NCBI RefSeq assembly: GCF_037975245.1
Contig: NC_092561.1
Coordinates: forward strand, 18,421,001 to 18,463,507
DNA: 42,507 nucleotides
Direction: 5' to 3'
DNA from: Apostichopus japonicus
Taxonomy: Eukaryota; Echinodermata; Holothuroidea; Aspidochirotida; Stichopodidae
The notes under the pieces were generated by a model. It was not told the DNA's origin and made no database searches. It worked only from the letters and a program-made list of their open reading frames with translations. The translations under genes and the position numbers were made by a program. Below, piece after piece: positions 34,471-42,507 of the stretch. The number at the start of each line of letters is the position of its first letter. The stretch's first letter is position 1.

Positions 34471-35276
34471 ACACACTCTTTTGTCCTTAAACAGTAAAAC
34501 TGTAACACTTTTAAAAGTGATATACTAGCAAATGAGCAGCGGAAAACTGACTCGGAAATTATGAACGATCCAATCGCAATTTGCAGAGAGCCTTAATTGT
34601 ACGTAATTATTTAATAGACTTATAATTAACTAAAATATTTTAGTACAAAAAGCCAACAATTAACCGTTTTGTCTTCTCGCATGCAAGAGCCTTAGCACTG
34701 TAGGAATACTTACATTCATTATTAGGAAAGCTATACGGATCAATTAATTTCAAAATTCGAAACAAGGCTATCGTATTGCATCTAAAGCAAGGCTTGTCAA
34801 ACATATTTTCTTCGTTACTTAGATAAGAAAGCATACATTATGTATAGCAGCACCTACCGTTATAGCGACAAATCCACATTTACTCGAGCTTCCAAATATT
34901 AAAAACAATCGATACTATATGAATTCATTCAAATTTTGACTTATCTTGTACTTGGCTGGAAACATTGGCCGCAATGAATCATCTGAGAGCAAAATACCAG
35001 TAAGTCAGATAAGCTATTATTAGAATCCATGGAGATATCAATCTTATTTCGAAATTATTTATTCAAACAGATGTTTAAAATTTGACAGATCAATTGAAGT
35101 GTTTTTTTTTTTTTGGTATTTATTAGGTGCTGTCAAAGATTAAACAAACAAAGGCAACATAAAATGTAAAAAGACCATTAGATAGAAGATACATTCAAAA
35201 TAAAAGTAAAAGAATAAAATACAAAGTATCAAGGATAGCCCAAAAAAGCTTTAAAAATATAATGTTTATAATTATA
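34471..35276. other. Intergenic, no gene recognised
   Basis: AT-rich with no motif-bearing frame on either strand. A T12 run lies at about 35103. Confidence 0.5.
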
Positions 35277-35775
<499 letters not shown>

Positions 35776-35787
35776 TAGGCAAAGTTA

Positions 35788-36120
35788 GGTAGAGTTTAGT
35801 CTTGATGTGTTAAATTACATGGAAAAGAAATGATATAATGTTCCTATAGCTAAGTTTTCCAAGATATTCTACTCTTTAATAGGGTAAAACTCTATGATGA
35901 TCCTTAACGGCTTCTGAGATGATGACATCATATTCACTTCATCCTTCCAACGACTCATTTGGCTCTATTAGTCATCAATGTGTAATGAAGTTACAATATG
36001 TTAATATTAATAGCGAAGTCTTGTATATATTGCTAAAACACAGTTGTATCATAACTACTGATTTTAAGACTGTATTGAAAATGTCATGTCGCATTTGTTT
36101 ACATGGATAACACGGTAATT
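35788..36120 (+). repeat. Duplicated receptor 3' tail, copy 2
   Basis: Aligns with about 29790-30060 behind gene C: TAGTCTTGA, ATGACATCA, CTTTCCAACAA-like, GGCTCTATTA, GAAGTCTTGTA blocks in the same order. No coding exon precedes it; the trinucleotide microsatellite does. Confidence 0.6.
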
Positions 36121-36321
36121 TCGTTAAACTGTTTACAATGATGATTCTTTAAGGCCTCTGAGATCATGCCATCATGTTCACTTAATCATTCCAACAACTC
36201 ATTGAGCTCTATTATTCATCAATGTGTAATGATGTTACAATATATTAATTGTAAGATTCCACATAATCGTAATAACAAATGTAACCATGTTCAATGTTTG
36301 TTCCTTTTTGTACTTGTATAT
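36121..36321 (+). repeat. Duplicated receptor 3' tail, copy 3
   Basis: Third copy of the tail: TTCCAACAACTCATTGAGCT, CTATTATTCATCAATGTGTA, TGTAAGATTCCACATAATCG. It continues into TTTGTTCCTTTTTGTACTTG, which also follows the first copy (about 30470). It then enters a second old U2-element relative. Confidence 0.6.
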
Positions 36322-36445
36322 TTAAGATTGGTCGCCCAAGCTAGAACCTCGGAACAAAATCAAATACCTTGGTCCACTCCCCATTCCATTTCCCTTACAT
36401 CTAGACTGTAATTCAATAGAAAGGGAAAATAAACTACACATGGTC
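36322..36445 (-). mobile_element. Old U2-headed element relative, duplicated with the 3' tail
   Basis: On the - strand begins TGACCATGTGTAGTTTATTT and ends GAGGTTCTAGCTTGGGCGAC, clearly the same insertion as 30513-30640. Shared flanks show it moved by segmental duplication, not a new transposition. Confidence 0.5.
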
Positions 36446-39309
36446 ATGTCTTCATTTGTTCATTTATTGATCTATTCATTTATTCAATTTATTCAATTAG
36501 TTAATAAATAAACATAACACAAGCAAAGAGGTAGACACTGAAAATTGGTCCATTAACACACACAAGTTTCTACACAGATCAAAGTTTTTCAAAGTGATCG
36601 CATGCTGACCAGATTGATGTTTCCTAATCATATCTACCATACTTGTCTGTTTTTCACATGTACGTTTTAACTTGGTATCCTAAATAAAGTACATTTCTTT
36701 TATAAAGAAATTGCAGACAAATTGTATCGATTGGAAATATTCACAATAACGTTTATCCAAAGACGAAACCGTTTCTAGACTGTTGATACAATTTAAAATT
36801 AGCAGAATGGTGACAGTATATATTGCAAAACATATTTGGATGTAGCAGATAAAGAAGTTCTTTCTCCTTTTTTATTAGCACCATCTTATTTAACTTTTCA
36901 TTGAATAAATGAAGAAAAAAAACTTGTCAAAAGCTAATATGTCATCACCAGATTCTTGTTAAAGCACCATTGTAGGCATAATTGTTAAGTGTTTAACCTA
37001 TGAACCCAATAGACTGTGCAACATTACCTCTAATGTTACTGATACACCCATCCCTCTTCATTGAAAGAATGACATACATTTAAATTGAAACTAAGAAAAC
37101 AGGTAGTTTCCAACAGTTGAACTTGTTATACATTTCCCTTAGTTTCCCCATTGCGTAAGCGACATATAAGGCAAACCGTTCTTTCTACGTTTTAACATTA
37201 TTTTTCCTCAATTAAAAATGCCTAACGTTGTTTTTTTAAACCAACCTCAACGATTCCTTGCCACATATGTCATGAACACGTTTAATGCAAAATGCGCAAA
37301 CAAGATTCGTATATTCAATAACATGGATATAGGCTACAGCTTAAGTATTGTAACCAGGGAGCACCAGAACATTTTGTTTATTCCTTGTGCTATTTTTATG
37401 TGCTATATCTTAAAATATAGCCTAGGGTGCCCTGATGAAAATCTGAAATTGCTCACTCTCAAATGTTCACATAGCCTCCACCCCTGGGGGTGGTGAGGGG
37501 TTAACTTGATATTCAATATTTCAAGTATGGCATGGTGGGTATCAAATGATAGGAAATGATACCAATAATCTATATTTCACAATACTAAGGTGGGAACCCT
37601 AAATGCTCTGACATTCGCCATGCATTAGGGGAACCCAGAGAAAGGTCAACATGGTATTTCATATAATGTATGAAAAATATAGCTATTAAGTAGGCCTATG
37701 TTTTCTTTGTATAGCAGTACGGTTAAGTGGGTGTAAACCTGTTAACTCCCAGCAATGGCCTAGCCAGGATTTTTGGTTGGGGTGGCCGGACCCTGATTTT
37801 GTTACTATCTAAGCAGAGCTAGCGCCACCATCAGTTTGCGCGGAACGTAGACATTTATGAAAAAGGGTACCTCTAGATCGCCTGAAATGGCACTTCCCAG
37901 GTCTTGCAAGTTGCATCTAAATAAAATCCTTTATTTTGGACGAATAATTTTGTTGTCATTTAATTGGGAGTGGCTTTGGCCACCCCCTGGCTACGTTAGT
38001 GACACCCAGTTAAAATGTAGAGGGGCCGCCAAAACTATTCAAGCGGGAAAAAATCTTGTTGTGCTCATTAGGGATAATCCCCAGATACACTACATTGCAT
38101 CTAGCCTAAGGATTCTTAATCATTTAAAATATTCTCAACTTTTTTATTTGCCTCAATTAAAAAAGATAAGACTCATTAACCCCCAAATAGGAAAAATATT
38201 GAACGTAAATTTACTTCAAACGTTGCAAAATATAGCCTAGGCCTTAGCACCAGATTGCATATAAGGACCCTCAATCATTCAAAATATAGACCATTCTCTC
38301 GGACGGCGATCTTATGATGATATATTTGGCCCCTTTTTATAGAATCATGGATCCGCCCTTGCCTGCAGATCAAGTACATCTTTGAGCATCTATGTTTAAC
38401 AAATTATGAGAGGCCACCTATCCCCCCCCCCACCCCCTGTACGATTTCAATTTCGGCTACGCCTCATCATTCAGATCCCCACTTTCCTTGCTCAAAATTC
38501 TTGATCCATGCCTGCTCCATGCATACATGCTATAAGTTATTGCATTAATGCTAGCCAGTAACGTTTAGGCCTACGTTATGTTAGCCTAGCCTAACATAGC
38601 ACAACTGCTTCACACATTACATATGTAATTATTTTGCAACGTATTATCACTTTTATTCTGCAATTTTAAAGCTAGTTTGGTTAACAACGTCATCAGATCG
38701 GATGACTAGTGAAGTATACCCGGCTGTGGTACACTTGTGGTCATCAACAATGACAGGACAGTGTTACCAGATACAATCTGTACTAGATGCAAATTTGGTA
38801 CAAACTTGGTTTTCTTAAAAAATAGATTCACTGCGACAATAAGTTACAATGGAATGCAATGAAAGTATACTCAGATGAAAGATAAACAATAGGGCAAAAT
38901 TTTTATATCAAAGATGCTGATAAGAAATGCAACCAAATACAATATAAGGTCTATTTTCCCTATACCACCTGTACAAAATATGATGTTGTCGACCCTCTGG
39001 GCTGTGTGTATTTTTGTAAGTTAGCCTTTAATGCGAAGATAAAGGAAGATGCCAGTTGTAACATAGTCTTCAGAAGTGTGAGTGGGACAAAAATTGCAAG
39101 GACACCCAATTTTTCAGCAAAAGTGTGTCGGTGCTTCCTGGTTATTGTTATAATAAAGACTTCAGACTTTGTCCCCTGTTGACAGCAAACGACAACTGGA
39201 CACACAAAACAATAGTTTTCTTACTCAATACCGTTGAATCATTCAAACTTAACTTTTGTATTTTGATTGATAAAGTTTACAGACCCTGCTCTATGAATAA
39301 TTGGACCTA
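36446..39309. other. Intergenic, no gene recognised
   Basis: Open frames at 37218-37496 (+), 37857-38240 (+) and 38960-39205 (-) show no motif or splice context. A short inverted pair, TAGCCAGG...GGGGTGGCC (37761-37787) and GGCCACCCCCTGGCTA (37978-37993), may be the ends of a ~235 bp foldback/MITE-like element. A C-rich run lies at about 38421. Confidence 0.4.
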
Positions 39310-39315
39310 TTTATT
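39310..39315 (-). terminator. Poly(A) signal AATAAA of OAS-like gene
   Basis: TTTATT on + reads AATAAA on -, about 125 nt after the TAG stop at 39440-39438. The sequence lies outside the duplicated block, so the broken copy lacks it. Confidence 0.5.
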
Positions 39316-39437
39316 AAGAAGTTCATGAATGGTTTACGTTGGAGTTACGATTGTACTAAAACATTTTCCAGATGTTGATCTCTGTTGACGTCAGAGACAA
39401 GGTCAACTTATGTTGACGTACATCTTGTTTTCAATCT

Positions 39438-40811
39438 CTACATGTCAAAACTGACATAAAGTACCTTCGATGTATTATTTCCGTCAGTAAATGGAATCTC
39501 GAAATTGACATCGCTTGTTAATATTAGGCTCCATAGACTCCACTGAGCACCTGGTGTTATCATACGCCGGACGTCTCCCAGAACCTTCTCCGAAACGTCT
39601 TGGGACCCTGTCAGTTTAGCATCCACTACGGATACTTCACAGAAAGAAAACAGAAAGTTTTCAATAATCTCTCGATCGGATTCTTCCATCTTTTTCTTGG
39701 TTACCGTCTTTGGCATCTTCAAACCACCGCCATCTCTCACAGAAACGTAGAAATTCTTGGGTTGACTACGCCTCTCCAAAATGAACGGCAACTGAGCCCA
39801 TACAGGCTGAGGCTTAAACAGGCTTAGAAGATCTACGGGCTCTCCGCGTAGTGCTCTATATTCGGCTTCCCCCAGCCGGTCCATGGATACTCGAGCAAAC
39901 TTGGCCATTTCCATCATGAACGATTTATTCTTTCCTCGGAGGATGTTGTTGTAAGGGTTAGTTGGATCCAAAAGCAAGGGACGTGAGTTCTTTATCGTTG
40001 ATATTATATCAGCTTTGTCGTAGTTATCAGTCCAGTAAATAGCCATCTCTTCAGGATTTGACACTATCGTCAGAAACCGACGGAATGCCTTCAGTGTATT
40101 TTCCCTTCCTGTGTTTTGCTCAATTTCAGTTGATCGAATAGCTATGTACTCCATGATACTGGAACGTCCTGAATGGAAGCCTTCAACGCAAACCGTCTTG
40201 CTCCAGAACTTAGCCAATCTCGCCAGAGTGCTACAATGAAATACTTCGTTTTTGCGTTTTACAAATTCAACCGCGGTTTCCGAGAGACCCGTGCTTTGTT
40301 TGTATCCCTCGTCAAAAGGATTTGATGAATCCAAGATGTAAGCTAACGTCATTTCACGCTGTACTTCTTGAGCACTTCTTCCTTGACTCAATCCGCTTCT
40401 AGGAACTCTATTCGTTGCGGGAAGCAAGTCTACGTGTAAAGTTCCTTCGGCCACGAAGAATAGGCAGGTTCCATTCAGTGTGCAGTTGGTATAGGAGTCG
40501 GAATGCTCGATGTGCTCCTTCAGGTCCTTCAAAAACGCATTGAAAGGATACTCACAGTCGTTCAAGTAAACAACCAAGTCCAAATCCATCATGAAACGAA
40601 GGGAGCTTTTCTTCGCATAGCTTCCAAGAGGGACGATTCTGTTAATGCAGCGTCTCCATTTAAACGTAGTGCTATGGAGATGACGGCCGAGTCGATCAAT
40701 GATGCGTCCCATTTCAGTTACAAGGTTCTTGGACGGTGCCAAGTTGTCAGCAAACTCCTTCAGGGCTGAACAAAGGTCGGTGGACATGGGAGTTTGGTTG
40801 GTGTTGCCCAT
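39438..40811 (-). CDS. OAS-like (2'-5'-oligoadenylate synthetase family) nucleotidyltransferase, intact
   Basis: A 457-residue protein in one uninterrupted coding exon. The nucleotidyltransferase core has GS at 63-64 in PLGSYAKKSSLR, the metal-binding pair D76/D78 in MMDLDLVV and the third acidic residue D128 in LHVDLLP. The C-terminal half carries the OAS1_C hallmarks: LAKFWSKTVCVEG (199-211), FRRFLTIV...MAIYWTDNYD (243-265) and RPLLLDPTNPYNNI (277-290). OAS enzymes bind dsRNA in the cytosol and polymerise ATP into 2'-5' oligoadenylates; here activity is inferred from conserved residues only. About 115 residues (343-457) extend beyond the usual OAS core and match nothing I recognise. The start is the ATG after the splice acceptor (AG at 40838/40837 or 40832/40831); the longer upstream frame is intron. 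A non-coding first exon ends at 41732 (donor AAAG|GTAGGT). A cGAS-like receptor is the alternative, but the LDP.NP..N motif favours OAS. Confidence 0.88.
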   Translation of the reverse strand: MGNTNQTPMSTDLCSALKEFADNLAPSKNLVTEMGRIIDRLGRHLHSTTFKWRRCINRIVPLGSYAKKSSLRFMMDLDLVVYLNDCEYPFNAFLKDLKEHIEHSDSYTNCTLNGTCLFFVAEGTLHVDLLPATNRVPRSGLSQGRSAQEVQREMTLAYILDSSNPFDEGYKQSTGLSETAVEFVKRKNEVFHCSTLARLAKFWSKTVCVEGFHSGRSSIMEYIAIRSTEIEQNTGRENTLKAFRRFLTIVSNPEEMAIYWTDNYDKADIISTIKNSRPLLLDPTNPYNNILRGKNKSFMMEMAKFARVSMDRLGEAEYRALRGEPVDLLSLFKPQPVWAQLPFILERRSQPKNFYVSVRDGGGLKMPKTVTKKKMEESDREIIENFLFSFCEVSVVDAKLTGSQDVSEKVLGDVRRMITPGAQWSLWSLILTSDVNFEIPFTDGNNTSKVLYVSFDM

Positions 40812-41440
40812 GGTTCTTCGCGGGCATAAACTGCAACTGCAACAAAAATATAAACACATCAATAAAAGCATCGAATGTCATTGATCCACCAAAATTTGCA
40901 GCAGATAAGTCGAACCTTCCAAAGTCCTCATTACCATCGACATTTAGCGTTGATACTACTCTCTAAACATTCTTTTAAACACTTCATTCAAGTAATAACC
41001 TCCTACTTCCTAGTAAATATACATGGAACTTTTACCTATGTTGACATGTACATACAGGTCATACGAACATACGCATTATTAGACTTACTGAGTTTACAAT
41101 TCCAGCAATTGTGCTAACCAATAAACTTAAGCCACAATATACTCTTTCGGTTTAAGAAAAGTCTACGCCACAATTTCACTTCTTCTTTATTTCTTCTTAT
41201 TTTTATGCGTTCAGTTTGTTCAGAAAGCTAATTCACTTTGGATTGACTGCTACTTAAGCTTATGCTACGCAAATCCAATATGTATACAATGGTAGTATCG
41301 TTAATGATTTACGAGGTTATACCATCGCCAAGAGCACTTAGAGAACTGTAGTCAATGCAAAACAAAGTTCGAAGGTCTTACTGTTGACACAATATTACAT
41401 CATATTTGTTGCTCTTTATCATTGTTTATCTGTATCACAC

Positions 41441-41477
41441 GTTATATATATATGCATATATGGGATATATATATGGG

Positions 41478-41512
<35 letters not shown>

Positions 41513-41516
41513 TATA
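41441..41516. repeat. (TA)n microsatellite in OAS-like gene intron
   Basis: TATATG/TA run at the position equivalent to 33994-34044. Confidence 0.9.
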
Positions 41517-41731
41517 CCATTACAGTGCTAGTGTGTCTATAGTATCTCATCTACAGGCTCACATCGAGCACTGTGTAGAAGAGTACATTACTTTTCACGC
41601 ATTCACGTTACTACCAGTGTCTCAATTACGTAGCGATTGTATCACTATTTTAGACATACACCTACAGCTGTTGCCATGTCGAGAAATAAGATTATTTCTT
41701 ATATCAAAAATAAAGCAATTGTATAACCTAC

Positions 41732-41828
41732 CTTTGCTGACAAATCCACAATAACCTTACAATAATCAACTCGATACGCTCCAACTGATTTAGTTCAGAC
41801 TCAATTGACTTGTAATGCAGGCACTTTC
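41732..41828 (-). other. Inferred non-coding first exon of OAS-like gene
   Basis: The 3' border is the donor GTAGGT read on - at 41731-41726. The 5' border is set only by the TATA box about 25-30 nt upstream, so it is approximate. No ATG-led frame continuous with the coding exon was found. Confidence 0.45.
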
Positions 41829-41853
41829 GCTATGGGACGTCAGAGCGGAGAAG

Positions 41854-41893
41854 CTATTTATAGAAGCAATGGAATTTCCATTAGTTGCGCAAT
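41854..41893 (-). promoter_or_regulatory. OAS-like gene core promoter: TATA box with kappaB-like and C/EBP-like sites
   Basis: Read on the - strand: TATAAATAG (41862-41854), GGAAATTCC (41879-41871), which fits an NF-kappaB half-palindrome, and ATTGCGCAAC (41893-41884), whose complement GTTGCGCAAT fits the C/EBP consensus RTTGCGYAAY exactly. All lie within 40 bp. Aligned positions in the broken copy (34391-34425) read CTATTCACA, GGAATTCTA and GATTGCAACA, so the TATA and kappaB sites are lost and C/EBP is degraded. Function is inferred from motifs only. Confidence 0.45.
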
Positions 41894-42017
41894 TTCCTGC
41901 AGTAACACGAATAGTCGACCTTTGCACCGTCATATGTATCTCCCTATAAATAAATGTGTCATGTTATATTATGCTTAAATAATGATGTAGTTTTGAAGAA
42001 GAAGAATTGTATGTGGC

Positions 42018-42507
42018 TGTCACGCCTGCATTGTATTTTAGCATTCCTTGTGGGTGGAAATTTCCACCGGGTAGCCTAGGCCTTTGCAAATTGTTCATTT
42101 CTTCTTTCGAGTAATGTATGCAAATTCTAGGAGGTGAACAATGGGGAGACGGGTTCTTCTCGGGTAATGTATGTAGATCCAAGCAAGTGCATAATGGGAA
42201 ACGGGTCCATCGGAATTTGTAGATTGTGCTTTGGCGGGTAAGGGCAGGGGTCAACTTAAGGTCGCTATATAAGGATTGGGTGTGGTTGGATGAGGCATTC
42301 TGTGTGAGTCTCATCACCGTCCGGTCTTCGCCGTCGTATTCCTCGGCTTCTGTGTGTTAGCCGCTAACCAGGCTTCTTTGTATGAGCCTAGGCCTCTTTG
42401 TATGAGCCTAAAGACTGGGAACGTTGACTTTGTGGCGTTGCGTTTTAGCCTAGCCATATCAGCGTATCCTGAGGATTACTGGGTGTATCCGTTGACTTTA
42501 ATTAATA
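42018..42507 (+). mobile_element. Candidate LTR, 5' part, running off the window
   Basis: Starts TGTCACGCC, a common Ty3/Gypsy LTR start. TATA box (CTATATAAGG, about 42264-42273) followed by a GC-richer R/U5-like leader. A tandem GGCYTCTTTGTATGAGCCTA pair lies at 42371-42410. No gag/pol is visible because the window ends. Alternatively an ordinary gene promoter and 5' UTR. Confidence 0.35.

Larger units (their letters stand above)
39380..41940. repeat. Segmental duplication, distal copy (OAS unit)
   Basis: Partner of 31950-34470. Boundaries are where alignment by eye fails on each side. Confidence 0.8.

Noticed and set aside
37218-38240. Two + strand open frames of 92 and 127 residues
   Set aside because: No family motifs, low-complexity and repeat-like surroundings, and no supporting splice or promoter signals.
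39438-40811. cGAS or Mab-21 family assignment
   Set aside because: The nucleotidyltransferase motif fits both, but the LDP.NP..N and IYWTDNYD motifs in the second half are specific to OAS-type C-terminal domains.
40812-40871. N-terminal extension of the OAS-like protein (Cys- and Leu-rich, signal-like)
   Set aside because: A polypyrimidine tract with AG (two candidate acceptors at 40831-40838) lies inside it; the same is true of the broken copy, so it is intron and short 5' UTR.

Overview
This is eukaryotic nuclear DNA: A+T-rich, intron-rich, with GT-AG splice sites, LINE and SINE debris and long microsatellites. The gene content (secreted/membrane Ig-domain receptors fused to a tyrosine-kinase-like domain, and an OAS-like nucleotidyltransferase) points to an animal. 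A marine invertebrate deuterostome such as an echinoderm is my best guess, but the sequence alone does not prove it.

Layout. (1) 1-30.6 kb holds a tandem array of paralogous two-Ig receptors on the + strand. Gene A (322-~6158) has a signal peptide, two Ig exons and a TM exon, but no kinase exons. Gene B (6802-16064) and gene C (19340-29778) are full length. I could assemble both exon by exon with every splice phase consistent (643/666 aa and 651 aa): signal peptide, Ig, Ig, TM, short juxtamembrane exons, then a tyrosine-kinase-like domain in eight exons. In both, the catalytic loop reads HPG instead of HRD and DFG is DFW, so they look like receptor pseudokinases. A relic Ig exon lies at ~18.63 kb between B and C, and duplicated copies of the array's 3' tail lie at 35.8-36.45 kb. 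(2) 2.5-6 kb is an insertion-rich stretch inside or behind gene A: (TA)n, a candidate LTR, a ~205 bp direct repeat and a tRNA-like gene. (3) At 16.4 kb sits a 194 bp element whose head is the 5' end of U2 snRNA, flanked by a perfect 18 bp target-site duplication. Two older 5'-truncated relatives lie at 30.5 and 36.3 kb. (4) 31.2-31.95 kb is a decayed LINE reverse transcriptase. (5) 31.95-34.47 kb and 39.38-41.94 kb are two copies of one segmental duplication carrying an OAS-like gene on the - strand. The distal copy is intact (457 aa, CDS in one exon); the proximal copy has the same length but a single in-frame TAA at codon 148. (6) 35.28-35.78 kb is a ~500 bp ATG/GGT trinucleotide microsatellite. 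(7) The window ends inside a probable LTR with a TATA box.

How it may work together (inference): the receptors could act as ligand-binding scaffolds that signal through phosphotyrosine motifs rather than intrinsic kinase activity, with gene A as a kinase-less partner. The OAS-like enzyme would be a cytosolic nucleic-acid sensor; its intact copy has a TATA box and C/EBP- and kappaB-like sites, as expected of an inducible immune gene, while the broken copy has lost the TATA box and the kappaB site and its C/EBP site is degraded. The region therefore reads as a fast-evolving, birth-and-death immune-type cluster.
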